NCBI GenBank assembly: GCA_963989385.1
Contig: OZ022506.1
Location: forward strand, 62,321,434-62,385,433
DNA: 64,000 bases
Origin: Ctena decussata
Taxonomy: Eukaryota; Mollusca; Bivalvia; Lucinida; Lucinidae
Direction of reading: 5' to 3'
Under the pieces are notes generated by a model that worked only from the letters and a program-made list of their open reading frames with translations, was not told where the DNA came from and searched no databases. Made by a program: the position numbers and the translations under genes. Below, piece after piece: positions 34,961-46,059 of this stretch. Numbering within the stretch: the first letter of the stretch is position 1; every line of letters begins with the position of its first letter.

Positions 34961-35324
34961 AAGGGGCTACGCTAGCTCAGTGCGGACAGCGAAGACCCTC
35001 ATCATTTTACGTCCCTTTAAAATGGGGATCAAATCTTCAAGGAAAGCATTTGCTCCTCTTGAAGCAAATTCTTTCCTTTATGGGTAGATTCCATTTTTGT
35101 ACAGCGAAGCAAACATGAAATCACAAAAGTTGTTTCCCTATGTAAAAATGGTTGGGAAATATGGAGTTGTAGACATTCACGTTTAACTCTCATCGCGCCA
35201 ATGTCTACAAGAACACTGTTTGATAGGACACGTCTCTCTGTACTTTGAGGTTTATGGAAGCCGATGGAGTGGTCGGGTCGGGCTATGGTGCTTAGTAACT
35301 TTTATTGCAGTGGCGTCCTAGTAA

Positions 35325-35395
35325 TTAGATTAAAAGTTGGACAAGGGCCTTGCAGTAGGTGCGGGTGGGGATGTTTGGAACATCAACAACGTAAG
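35325..35395 (+). mobile_element. SINE fragment
   Basis: caagggccttgcagtaggtg, then cgggtggggatgtttgga, matches the front of the SINEs at 29,555 and 52,910. Confidence 0.5.
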
Positions 35396-35505
35396 CTGAG
35401 TGGGTACACCTGGTCAACCTTTCCGCCATTTTCCTAGAGGAGAAAATTCTTTTAAAGCCTATTTAATAAATAAAATTCATTAAATAAGAAAAAGCGAAAA
35501 ATATA

Positions 35506-35743
35506 TGAGCCGCGACACGAGAAAACCAACAATGTGGTCATGCGGACAGCGAAGGCTCAGATCAGCCTAGGCATCCGCCAAGTTTGGTCAGACCCTTCTT
35601 TAAGTGCTCAATGGGTAGCTAAGGATCTAAGCTACATCCATGCGGACAGCGAAGACTCTGGTTAGACTGGGCGGATGCCCAGGCTGATCTGAGTCTGCGC
35701 TGGGCGCACAACCACATTGTTGGTTTTGTCGTGTCTCGGCTCA
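35506..35743. mobile_element. Palindromic MITE, family A, full length
   Basis: tgagccgcgacacgagaaaa at the left, gtcgtgtctcggctca at the right, with the standard centre ctcaatgggtagctaaggat. Confidence 0.85.
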
Positions 35744-35953
35744 TATGTATTTAACATGACTGAAAATTTCACTTACCCCTCTTGCGAGATTCAGTGAGAA
35801 GTTAGTATGCAGATGTAATAATTGTTCAAAAGCAATACCAAAACCTCTTTATAATGGAAAAGTCTACCCGTTAATGCTAAAAGTTTCATTTTTGGCTTCC
35901 CAAGAAAGCGGCAGTAATTTGTCGAAAAAAAAGGCAAATTTGCATGGAAACTG

Positions 35954-36111
35954 TCAGAGGTCCTTAGGCTGTTGTGCATCTTGTTGCTGGATGCTAGGGC
36001 GAATTTGCTGACTGTGCTGAACTTGAGAAGCTTGAGGAGCATCCTGGGCAAACATATTATCAGTATTTAACAGTTTTCTTGTCTGACATAGAATATCAGA
36101 CGTGTCTTGCA
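35954..36111 (-). CDS. Glutamine-rich exon-like open stretch
   Basis: On the minus strand the acceptor-like acctgccacttcag precedes 52 codons ending in TGA (35,954-35,956). The sequence starts QDTSDILCQTRKLLNTDNMF, then AQDAPQASQVQHSQQIRPSI and QQQDAQQPKDL. The glutamine-rich, stop-free text looks protein-derived, but no family is recognised. No partner exon was found, so it could be the last exon of a gene or a transposon relic. Confidence 0.25.
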
Positions 36112-36671
36112 CTGAAGTGGCAGGTGGGGGTTGTTATGCAACATACCTCGAATTCTCACAAACTGCAATAATAAAAGCTTTATTCACGGTCCAAGTCACT
36201 ACAGATCTATAGATATATTCTCCTGAATTTAATAATAACCTTTGATAGTTCAAATCACTTTAACGGTAGCTGAAAATGTCCTAAAATCCTTTTTTAGCAG
36301 AGCGCGCATAATCAACACTGTTTACACCGCCATGCTGGTTCCCGGAACAGCTTGCACAAATGCACCGAAATGTAGATTGCGTACTTTTTGAAGCTGATGG
36401 AGAGACTGCATAGTTTGCATTTGTCCAAAGGCGTCTATAACGCTACTATAATGGGTCCCACAAGATTCCTTTCCTTGGATAATTCACCGTCATTTTCGCA
36501 TACATCTCCAACTGCTTTTTTATCAACAGTTCAAAAAGAATTTGAGCGATTTTTTACACCTTGATAAATACAAAAAAAAAATTTTTTTTTCGCTCATTGC
36601 ATTTTGAGAAAATTGCGTATGCCTTTTGACCAGACTGCACAAATACACAGCTTGGTGGTAATACACGTAGA

Positions 36672-36850
36672 GGGGGGGGGGGGGGGGGGGGGGGGGCGGA
36701 AACTCAGATGGGTAAGCACTGAGTCTGCTAATTAGCGGTTCCGAGTTCGATATCTGCTGGAGGCGGAAATCTTTCTTACCGTGATCAGGGTTATATTGCA
36801 CCCTTCCATCGTCCTCATATAACTGACATGGGTTATTGGCATACAACATT
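36672..36850 (+). mobile_element. G25 homopolymer followed by a tRNA-headed SINE fragment
   Basis: 25 G residues (36,672-36,696) lead into gatgggtaagcactgagtct, then cgagttcgatatctgctgga, a B-box-like text, and a body with gggttatattgcacccttcc and catcgtcctcatataactga. This body resembles that of the SINEs at 57,211 and 63,051 (cattgcacacaac.., tcgt.ctgatatgactga). Confidence 0.45.
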
Positions 36851-36951
36851 TACAGAACGTGGTATTATATTTCAAAAAGCAGACGTTTTTGTCTAGTCTG
36901 ACTGCACATTTCCAAAACGTCTTAAGTATGGTGAAAGGACCGTTAAAGTAA

Positions 36952-36992
<41 letters not shown>
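36952..36992. repeat. (CT)n(CA)n microsatellite
   Basis: Uninterrupted CT followed by CA dinucleotides. Confidence 0.95.
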
Positions 36993-36993
<1 letters not shown>

Positions 36994-37737
36994 ACCTTAA
37001 TTTAGTTAATCGAGCGTGACTTTGTTTATTTAACCTAATATTGACTCCGACCGTAGAAAAAGGACCTTTCGCGAAAGCAAACTGTCCCAGACTGCATACA
37101 TGCACAATGTAAGGCAAAGAAAATAGCTAGGGTGTGTACTGGTTTGAAAAAGAACTGCCCATGTCTGATCAGACTGAGCATGACATGTAGAGTCTAGTTT
37201 TTGACTAGCGCAATTGGCGTATATTCTTCATATTCTTATCCCGTGACGCGAGTCAAATATATTACATGCGCGTGGAAAAAAGACATTCGATTATACAGTC
37301 CGAACGTCACAGAACAGCCTGGGCGTATGTGCAGTCTGGAAATGTCAGGTTGTGCATGGGTGCTGGATGAACTGAGCTTGCAGAGTTCATATATGCGTTT
37401 GTGAATCCGGCTTCTCATTTGCTTAAATAACTGTTAGCTGTATGCAATACAGAGGAAATCCAGACCAGACCGCTCCCTTCAGTACCAGTTCTTAGAGCTT
37501 AAAGACCTGGGCTGGGTTGCATAAAAGTCCATTAAATCTTAATGCCAACTTAAGTCCCCATTAACTCTCCATTAATTTAATGCCAGCTTTTACCCTGTTG
37601 CATAAACATTCTTTAACTTAATGATGGCTTTTAATGCCGACTTAACCCTCCGTTAGTTAATGGAGACCCAGAGGTACATTAAGCCGTCATTAAATCACAT
37701 TTCACGTGTATCTGTTCGATAATTTTCTACAGCTTCC

Positions 37738-38418
37738 ATATTCACAGTATCCGAACTACATGTACAATCTCTTCCGGTTTTCATAGCGTTGAATCGAGAG
37801 TACAAACGTTCGCTTATAACCAGTAGTCGGAAATCATTATGTTTTGAGACTTTATCCGGAATATGCTGCGTCATTTATAGCTATTCAGCTTCGAAAGTGT
37901 AAAGAGGTAAGTTTAATATAACTTGCTCTTCGGTCTTTTACTTTATTGCAATGTACAATGTCGTGTATGGGTGGGTAGTAATTGGTACAGTATTCAAATC
38001 GCCCTTGGCCTGATTCTTAAACCATTTTGAGCATTTTCTTACATGTTTTATAAAAAATCTTTAGAATAAACGGAAGGCGTTATCAATCTACAGTTTGTTA
38101 GTTTTGATAAACGAATGATAGCTAGGTTTTGCACGACACAATCTCGTGTTAAATTAAGCTGTTCGGAAAAAAAAATCTGCGACGGCAAGGAGTTTTTCAT
38201 TGTACAGGGCAATAAAGTAAAAGACCGAAGAGAAAATAAAATTAAACTTACCTCTTTACATATTCGAAGCTGAATAACTATAAATGACGCAGCAGATTCC
38301 AGATAAAAACTCAAAACATAATGATTTCCGGCTACTGGTTATAAGCGAATTTTGTACTCTCGATTCAACGCTATGAAACCGGGAAGAGATGGTACAGTGC
38401 GTTCGGATACTGTGATAT
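37738..38418. repeat. Inverted duplication, arms about 222 bp, about 90% alike, with a conserved GTAAGT
   Basis: Arms 37,738-37,960 and 38,198-38,418 share tttcatagcgttgaatcgag, cgcttataaccagtag, ggaaatcattatgttttgag and gtaaagaggtaagtttaat. They are separated by 237 bp. A splice-donor-like aag|gtaagt is kept in both arms, in opposite orientation. Confidence 0.85.
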
Positions 38419-39237
38419 TGGCACACGCATGGGCCTATCGAGTACCGTGTTCTGGCATTATTTGGCTGCACAATAGTGCTTTAAAATTCGCATGATATAC
38501 TCGTGGGTAACCCAGTCGCACTGAATTTAGGTCCTATGTCATCCACCGCCCCATCTTGACAAAATGCTCGACTTTTTTTTATGAATTTCGGAGGAAACTG
38601 ACGCGATCCTACACACCCCACCCACATCTGGCGGCCGCGAGCCCCGGAGAAACCAAAGGAGCTCTGACTAGACTGAGGGCTAGACATGGTATAAAAATAT
38701 GTCTGTTGACAGATAAAATCTTACTTCGACCAATATGTTCTACTTTACAGGCCTAGTCTAGGCATACGGCTGAAATCCTCTTTAAACACTGCAGCTGTTT
38801 TGTTTAGATTCTTTGCTATACTGTACACGTAACGATGACGTGTGATGTTGCTGTCAATTAGAATCTACAGCTGACTTCATTTGAAACTTCTAGCGGTTAA
38901 TTTTGCCAGTGATGTTAGATCGAGAAACAGTTTTCAAACACCTGCAATGAATATCGAGGATACATTTATCGCGCACCTGCATGTGCAAAATCTGACAAGG
39001 GTGGTGGTGGTGGCGGTCTGTTCATGCTTCTGCGTCACATGCTTGACTATGGATATGGAAAAAAAATCTATCGGAAGAAATTTAACTACGCTGAAAGCCT
39101 TTAGGACTGCATAAGTGCATGCACCAGACTGCTCCAAATCTCCTTTACAAAAAACAGGTCAGAATGAGTTAGTTTATGCTCTTGAGAATTGGCACCATGA
39201 ATCAGGATTTCAAGATTAGCCTTTTATCTTCTTATGC

Positions 39238-39262
39238 GTGTGTGTGTGTGGGGGGGGGGGGG
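39238..39262. repeat. (GT)n plus poly-G tract
   Basis: tgtgtgtgtgtg followed by 12 G. A matching poly-C run of 18 lies at about 39,564-39,581. Confidence 0.8.
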
Positions 39263-39639
39263 TACTTACTGGTCAGATGTTTTGATGTTGCACACAGCAA
39301 CATGATTATTAGAATTCACCAATTCGGCAATAGTAAGGTTATACGCCTAAAGCCGAAAAAAGTCGAGGGAAGAAATAAAAGCATCAGCTCTCGGGACCGT
39401 CCTGATAAAATCTTTTGTGATGTGTCTGATACCTACAATCATTGTCAATGAGGAGAAGTGGGGTTGGGTGTGTGTGAAGTCTATACATGTAATGCACCTT
39501 GCTAACCAGGGGCGACAAAATAAGAAATAATAACAAGAGGGACATGAGGCCCTGGATCGAACCCCCCCCCCCCCCCCCCCAGTGAAAAGGTCAAAGGTAA
39601 AAACTAGAACCATCATTTGAAAAAAAAAAAAAAACTGAT

Positions 39640-40075
39640 AGTTTGAAGATTTTGAAACATGAGAGACAATCCATTTTCACTTTGTCATGTTCTCAGCTGC
39701 TCTGGCTAAGCTGGCAATGTCCATCCCCGTCAACTTTTTTACATTATCTTCCCACCTCTTTTTGCTGTTTAAATCTCCTTTTTCTTTCACTTTGTCCCGT
39801 TGAATCGCCTAAGTTAAGCCAGAAAACCTGGAGACGTGGCCAGACCACCTTAGTTTCCGTTTCTTGACCATGGCCAGGAATTTATCATATTCTCCAATGG
39901 CGGCTTGGATCTTTCTGTGAACCTCCTCATTGGTTACGCGATCCTTGTACGAAATGTTCATTAGTCTTCGGTAGCATCTCATCTCAAAGGTCTGTGTTCT
40001 TTTCTCCAACTGTGCTGTCAAACCTGTACGCCTCTACCTCTGCTACGACACCCATTTCCAATTGCCCCAATTAAA
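39640..40075 (-). pseudogene. C-terminal fragment of a non-LTR retrotransposon polyprotein
   Basis: The minus strand gives LEKRTQTFEMRCYRRLMNIS, then YKDRVTNEEVHRKIQAAIG, then KKRKLRWSGHVSRFSGL, a very characteristic end of LINE reverse-transcriptase proteins in molluscs. Toward 39,640 it decays through stops and shifts, though KKRWEDNV- and TGMDIASLARAAE-like text can still be followed in other frames. No catalytic motifs are present. I believe the clade is RTE-like, but this is not certain. Confidence 0.8.
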
Positions 40076-40239
40076 GCCCAGCAGCCATACACGGGACATA
40101 AATCAGCAGTGCAGACCTAGATCAGACGCTGCATAAGACAAATGGGTAAAAAAGGCTAAAAGTTTTCCATAGCCTATTGGCCGTAGGACCAGTTGGGGTT
40201 AGACTTCGTTACGCTAACTTTGTAATATCAAATCATAAA

Positions 40240-40450
40240 ATGCGCCGTGCCATGAGAAAAAATGGTCTTTTGGAGCATTTGCGGTCAGCGAAATTTCTGA
40301 TCAGCCTGCGCACCTACGCAGCCTGATCACAGCTTTTGTTGTTTTCTGGCACAATATATGTGTAAGCAGACAGTGAAATCGCTATCAAACTGTGCGTATG
40401 CGCAGGCTAATTTGGTAGAATCATGTTTTTTTCCCGTTTTGCTCATGATA
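40240..40450. mobile_element. Diverged palindromic MITE related to family A
   Basis: gccgtgccatgagaaaa, atttctgatcagcctgcgca, gcctgatcacagcttttgtt, then tgcgtatgcgcaggctaatt and cccgttttgctcat. Same plan as family A, low identity. Confidence 0.5.
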
Positions 40451-40454
40451 GTCA

Positions 40455-40735
40455 GATGGCATTGATATTGTAACTGACTTAAAAGTCAGAGGTCCTGGGT
40501 TCGATATCCGGTCTGGCCACATACTTTCGTTTCTCCTTCCGCTGATTCAAGAAAGACAGTTGTCAGTTACTGGCGGAAATATGTGCACTTAGTACTGGTT
40601 AACCGCTTCGGAGGTCTAAGCCTGTCCAGGAATAGTGTGGTTAAGTTAACTGACCGTCCCGACATGACCATAACTGTTTACCGTGGACGTAAAGCAACAA
40701 AACAGTCAATCGAATCAGTCAGTCAGTGTTCTTTT
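40455..40735 (+). mobile_element. tRNA-headed SINE, family 1 (aged copy)
   Basis: The head ctgacttaaaagtcagaggt, then cctgggttcgatatccggtc, leads to catactttcgtttctccttc, gacagttgtcagttactggc, gtactggttaaccgcttcgg, ggtctaagcctgtccaggaa, cgtcccgacatgacc and gtggacgtaaagcaacaaaa, then a cagt/aatc tail. Family copies at 47,060 and 62,235. Confidence 0.8.
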
Positions 40736-40825
40736 CAATCGGATTTCAGTCATATCGCGATGAAAGGCTGTGTATAGTGGAAGCCTGAATTCCATCGACG
40801 GCGGGATAGGTACCCATTGGGCAAA

Positions 40826-40920
40826 TAACATTAAATAAACTTCGATTCAACCTTAATTCAACGTCATTATGTTGAATCAAGGTTGATTCAATATTGATTC
40901 AACGGTGTTTGCCTGCTGGG
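40826..40920. mobile_element. Palindromic mini-element, family B (gattcaacgtt)
   Basis: attcaacgtcattatgttga, then atcaaggttgattcaatatt, then gattcaacgg, flanked by cccattgggcaaa / gtttgcctgctgggt. Other copies at 56,636, 62,675 and 63,365. Confidence 0.7.
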
Positions 40921-41298
40921 TAAAGGTAAAGCTTCTCGTCGTCTGCATAGGGGCAGACGGGGTAAGAGACCCACTGTGTCTTGGGTAAAGCATAGGGAAA
41001 GCGGAGCCCATCCCCTCCTTTCGCTGCCATACCATTCTCTGATTCAAAACCCATAGCCCATCGAAATTTCATTCTGATCATGAATACAAGTGAAACTATT
41101 TCTCCCCCCTTGTTGTATGAAATTCATGTATTTTTTAAAAGTCCTTTGAATCCTTATTTGGAGGAACATATTTTGCGATCAGCCCTAAATTATTACGTAT
41201 ATGAAAGTGGTTGTCTCTCTCGCTGTCTGTCTGTCTGTTTGTCTCTCTCTCTCTCTCCCTCTGTAAGTTTGGCCGGTTCCAGCAGGTTTGTGACGCCG

Positions 41299-41383
41299 AT
41301 GCGACGTGACGTCATTTCGACGTCAAGTGCTGCAATACCTGCAGGAAGTCGAAATGACGTCACATCGACGTCATTTCGACGTC
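41299..41383. repeat. Foldback with two perfect TGACGTCA (CRE) octamers
   Basis: TGACGTCA at 41,307-41,314 and 41,355-41,362 lie in inverted arms (gacgtgacgtcatttcgac / gtcgaaatgacgtcacatcg). A direct copy gacgtcatttcgacgtc follows at 41,367-41,383. Confidence 0.8.
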
Positions 41384-41415
41384 TTTCCGTCTCTGTCTTT
41401 TTTTCTCTCTCTTAT

Positions 41416-41510
41416 GTAGAGGCGGCAGTAGTATAGAGGATAAGGTGGAAGACTACCAATACAGAGATCGCAGGTTCGATGCCCGGCTTTGCCAGTCTTT
41501 TGCAACGCAC
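41416..41510 (+). mobile_element. tRNA-headed SINE fragment
   Basis: ggcggcagtagtatagagga, then gatcgcaggttcgatgcccg, reads as A- and B-box-like text with no matching body seen. Confidence 0.4.
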
Positions 41511-41865
41511 GTAATTAATTTCGGCAGTTACTGTTATATTCTTGACCTTATATATAGTTGTCTTATTAAGTTAAAAGGGTATTACTATTTAGCCTTAAGT
41601 AAAATGATAAAAAAAAAACTGAACCTGGGAAAACCCTTAACTGTCAATTGAACATACTCATTTGGTAAAGATAGAATAAGAGGCCTAGTCCACTGGGCAT
41701 AAAGATCTATGCCGCTCTGACAAGTCAGTCTTAGTTTTAGAATACATGCAGTAGCATACGAGTATATATACACTGCCAGCAGGAGCAAAAAATGAAAAAA
41801 TGCTATTTGAATTTAAACTAAAACATATAGTTTTATATATAGTTTTGCAATAATAATCATGGATA

Positions 41866-42260
41866 CTATTTTTGTCACCCGACGTAGGCGGAGGGGGACT
41901 ATAGAAATGACCCTCGTCCGTCCGTGTGTCAGTCCGTCCGTCCGTCCATCCGTCCGTCCGAAATCTTGTCCCCGCAACTCCTCCTACGTCCTTCATCGGA
42001 TTGATTTGAAATTTTACAGATTGTATTCTTATGATATGAAGATGTGCATGTGGTTTTTGATTTTTGTTTCGGCCATTTTTGATAGAGTTACGGCCCTTGC
42101 TGACTCAGACCTTGTCCCCGCAACTTCTGCCACATCTTTTATCAGATTGACTTGAAATATTGCAGAATGTTTCATCAAGATCTGAAGATGAGCATGTGAT
42201 TTTGGAATTTCAATTGCCCTATATTTTACAAAGTTATGGCCCTTTGTCGTTTTTGGCAAT
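41866..42260. repeat. Dispersed repeat with (TCCG)n and repeated 'tttgatagagttacggccctt' text
   Basis: Begins cacccgacgtaggcggaggg, has a (cgtc)n tract at 41,920-41,960 and two related modules (cttgtccccgcaactcctcc / cttgtccccgcaacttctgc). Modules end in a/g agttatggcccttt. Open frames inside are repeat-derived. Confidence 0.6.
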
Positions 42261-42296
42261 TTTCCAACTTTTGAACCGTTTGACCGAGAGAGCTGA

Positions 42297-42812
42297 AATT
42301 TAGTATGCTATTAGCATTTGGTAAATTGAGTATTCTGATTATTGTTAGGATATGCTAGATTTATTAGTGACAGAGTTATTCCCCTTTCATAGATAATAGA
42401 CATTCACTTAAAGGTAAAAGGATAACTCAATAACTATTCATATTAATGGGCTGAATCTTCATAAATGCATTGTTCATTTTTCATCAGATTCATATTAGGA
42501 GGATTATGGCCTTTGTTATTTTGTTATTGGGTATATGGTCTTGATGTTTAGGCATTCTGTAAGGGCCTAAAGTTTCAGTAACCTGATTTTACACACATAC
42601 GCCCAGTCCTGAACTTAAGTATTTTATAACCTCATAGAGGCCCAGTAATTGGGTATATGTCTTTGCTTATGCTTCAATTATTATTTCCTTACCAGATTCT
42701 GTTGTACACATATTTTCTGGTTTTGGCCATACAGTTACTCTGAAACGGAATAAAGGGCTGCAGTTTGTGACACATTTCAAACGTCGGGTGACACTTGGCC
42801 AATGGCCTTTTA
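42297..42812 (+). repeat. Dispersed repeat, copy without the SINE
   Basis: Matches the reverse complement of 58,825-59,560 along its length (for example gacacatttcaaacgtcggg and cattgttcatttttcatcag). At 42,663-42,679 it has the uninterrupted sequence ttgcttatgcttcaatt, where the other copy carries a SINE. Confidence 0.85.
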
Positions 42813-43127
42813 TTTCTGTACAGACTGTCTTTTCATACGCCTGCTTAACCACACCTAGTAAACTTTCACAGGTACCTCCGACGGAGGTACTAAAATTGGT
42901 TGTTACATGCATCCGGAGTGGCCTGTGCTTGGCAAAAGGTGACAATAAAAGGTAGACACCCAAGTCAAAATACCGTCAGTTTAAATAATTTCCCCGCAAA
43001 AGAAAAGAAATATGGCGTAATTGTTTCATGACTGGTGAGGATTGAAAACATTCGAATATATACGATATCGAAACGCTACATAACTAGTTACTACATGTAT
43101 AAGCAGAGTACAAGTTCACTGCTAGGA

Positions 43128-43350
43128 GAGCAGCGATGGCACTGTAGTGGTTTACGCGCATGCCTACCGATACACGGTTTGCAGGTTTGATTCCTCGCGT
43201 CACCGGTCTTTCGAATAATTCTCTAAACCAAAGTCCCAGTTTGATCTTTGTCTGGTTTGTTTGTTCGGGACTCCTGTCCCAGTAGTTTGGGTCATCAGGG
43301 CCAAGTCAATGGCAGACCAGTGAAACGAATAAGGACCAAGTTTTTTTTTT
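43128..43350 (+). mobile_element. tRNA-headed SINE-like fragment
   Basis: gcagcgatggcactgtagtg, then tttgcaggtttgattcctcg as A- and B-box-like text. The body contains gtttgatctttgtctggttt and ggccaagtcaatggcagacc. Confidence 0.4.
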
Positions 43351-43448
43351 CTCCGTCTCTAACGAGATCGAGCAGATGCGCAAGCTGGTCGGATTTTTTC
43401 TCTCTTTTTTTTTTTTTAAATGCAAAGCACACTATACGAAAGCATATT

Positions 43449-43704
43449 GGCCACGACACGACAAACCCAACAAAGTGGCACACGACAAACCCAACAAAGT
43501 GGCATGTGTGCCCAGCGAAGACTCAGATCAGCCTGGGTATTCGCTAAGACTGATCAGAGTCTGTGCTATCCGCATGAAGCTAGCTTAGACCCTTGGCTTC
43601 CCTTTTAATGCACAGCAAATACTCTGATCAGACTTGGCGGGTGCCCAGGCTGATCTAAGTCTTCGATGGACATGCCACTTTGTTGGTTTTGTCGTGACGC
43701 AGCT
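43449..43704. mobile_element. Palindromic MITE, family A, with a 24-bp terminal duplication
   Basis: cacgacaaacccaacaaagt, then ggca, occurs twice in tandem at the left end. The right end is ccactttgttggttttgtcg, then tgacgcagctgcg. Confidence 0.8.
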
Positions 43705-43728
43705 GCGCATAAGGACGATAACCTCATT

Positions 43729-43935
43729 TGAGCCGCGACACGACAAAACCAACCATGTGGTTGTGCGCCTAGCACAGACTCAGATCAGCCTGGGCGTCCA
43801 TCCAGTTTGATCAAACTCTTCTTTAAGTGCTCATATTGTAGCGAAGAATCTAAGCTACCTCCTACGGACAGCGAAGACTCTGATCAGACTGGGCGGATGC
43901 CAAGGCTGATCTGAGTCTGCGCTGGGCGCACAACC
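43729..43935. mobile_element. Palindromic MITE, family A
   Basis: Left end tgagccgcgacacgacaaaa intact. The right end stops after gggcgcacaacca, lacking the terminal tgtcgcggctca. It starts only 25 bp after the preceding copy. Confidence 0.8.
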
Positions 43936-44550
43936 AACATTATCATACAACGGACTAGCTATCGCAGACTTTAGTAAATCTAACTTGTACTACACAGATT
44001 TGTACCATTTAATGTGAACTCTGCCATATTATTCGCTCAGTCGCTACCTTAATGGGCGCGTGCCGAAGTGTCACTGTGACGTCACTGAAATGACGGTTTA
44101 GTTCAAAGCTGCGTAAAAACGACATTTTCAAGTGAAAATAGACCTAGTAGATTTATCAATTAACACGGATTCGAGTTTCTACGTTTTTCCGTCGGACAGT
44201 GGTCCAAAGCAAGTGAATTGACCCATGGAGACTGGGATCATGCTGTATGACACTCATCGTAGCTTGGATATTACTTTCCGCAATCTGAACTATCTGAATT
44301 TTCGATATTTCTTTGTCTTTTCCCCTTTTTTGTTTCATTACAGTTACCGTCGTGTCCAATATGCAACAGGAAGGTGCGTGCGATTTGGAGTTAATGCCAG
44401 CTTAAGTCGTCATTAGTTAAGCTGGCATTAAAAACGTTTTATGCAACGATAACTTAAGGCCAACTTAACTAACGGAGAATTAAGATTTTAAGTCCAACTT
44501 AAATTTTAATGGCAGCTTAAGTTAATGGACTTTTATGCAACGCAGCCCTG

Positions 44551-45540
44551 GATTTTTGTCATTAGTAAGTTATGTAATCCTTATCTAATCCAATAAACAG
44601 TCCTCTCTGGCTAACCTGTCTTCTCTAGACCAGTGTCCCAGCAGTCTCTTTTGGAGGCCCAAAGTGGGAGAAACCAATAACAGAGATAATGGCATTTGTG
44701 GTCATTAAAGTTTTTGATGTAGAAAAACAGTTTAGATACATATATTCTGGTAATGTTTACAAAATTTATTCTAAGTTCACACTATCCCTTTTCACAATTA
44801 AAATTCATTATTAGAGAAGCCACAATAAAATAATATACTCTGTGGAAACAAAATAGTAATAATGATAAATCCATAATTGACAAATTACAGCCTAAAACCA
44901 ACAAATCTACAGTGTCAGTTCTTGTAAAACAAATGAACTTTGACCAATTCACTGTTTTCAAAAGGTGTCAAAAACATGTTTAATGTCACCAAGCTGCTCA
45001 AAACACAGGTTTTGCCATCTAGTTAAACTGAAGTGTTTTGGGGTCTCCTAAGTGATCCTTGAAACAGAATTTCACATGATCTTCAAATCTTGCATATTTT
45101 TTCTTCTTCAAATTATTATAATGGATAATTTACTCAATTACAGGGCATTTGACTTACTTCGTAAAAAATTAAATAAACACATGAATAAATAAATAGAAAT
45201 TATAAAAATAAGTAAATAAAATTTAAGACAGTAAAATTAAAAATAACATGTATTAATATTTAAAAAAATTATAGTAGTTAGTAGTTAGTGATAATACAAG
45301 AAAATATTTGTAAAATATATTCAATTTTCATTTTTTTCTTTCTTCCCTAGTTCTTTGTTTTTTATTTCTTTTTTTCTGTCTTTCTTTTTTTTCATTCTTT
45401 CTATTTTTCTAAATTTATATATTTACTGCTAATCAGCAAATTTTATTTTAAAAATAATAGAATATAATTGTTCTGATCTCTTACATTTTGACTGATGCAC
45501 CGATGCATTGATTTATCCCACTGGGGCCCCACAGGCAGGC
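44551..45540. other. Strongly AT-rich stretch without features
   Basis: Long A- and T-rich runs (for example tttctttttttctgtctttc near 45,370). No exon support. Confidence 0.5.
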
Positions 45541-45570
45541 AGCGGTTTCAGCACTGGATTGTAATGAGGG

Positions 45571-45683
45571 GATTAGGAGGCGCCTTTGATTTTCTTATCA
45601 CTTGTTTATTGGTGGGTAAATGAGGGGGGGGGGGGGATTAGGAGGCGCCTTTGATTTTCTTATCACTTGTTTATTGGTGGGTA
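45571..45683. repeat. 48-bp direct duplication joined by a poly-G run
   Basis: gattaggaggcgcctttgat, tttcttatcacttgtttatt, ggtgggta occurs at 45,571 and again at 45,636, after gaggggggggggggg. Confidence 0.9.
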
Positions 45684-46059
45684 TTAGATGGGGAGGGGGG
45701 CAGGGAGAAAAACATTGCTGATGCATGTGGGCCAATAAGTACAATTTTCATAATGCCTTATACCGCGCAAAAACGTTGAAAAAAAAACAACGTATCAACG
45801 TCGATTTAACAGTATTATGACATGCCTTGTTACTCGACCTTAGGTGCCTCCTTGCGGATCGTACGGGCGCGGCGGAGGGGACAATAGGCGCTAAAATTTG
45901 TACTTGAATAGTGTATGCCCCAGAGATGATAATAATTCAGACTAATCTAAACAGTTGTTCAAGTATTTAACATATATGCAGTGAGATTCTTTCTCCATTA
46001 ACGTGAAAAGTGGACCCATTCTTGTGGAAAGGTCGGATCAGAGTCTCGCTGTTCGTAAA

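Larger units (their letters stand above)
37510..44547. mobile_element. Candidate 7-kb PIF/Harbinger-like element (inverted TTAA-rich termini, CTG flanks)
   Basis: The left end ggctgggttgcataaaagtc, then cattaa, faces ttaatggacttttatgcaac, then gcagcc at 44,547. CTG stands directly outside both ends (37,507-37,509 and 44,548-44,550), the CWG target duplication known for some PIF/Harbinger elements. Termini extend about 170 bp and repeat the motifs ttaatgcc(a/g).cttaa and ttgcataaa. The interior holds an inverted duplication (37,738-38,418), SINEs, a LINE fragment and MITEs. No DDE nuclease or Myb-like frame was recognised. The alternative is two unrelated copies of a shorter element that happen to face each other. 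Confidence 0.5.

Noticed and set aside
44156..44359. 67-codon minus-strand frame (MDTTVTVMKQKRGKDKE...) near the right terminus of the 7-kb candidate
   Set aside because: Considered as a Harbinger DNA-binding protein, but no Myb-like tryptophans or helix pattern are present.
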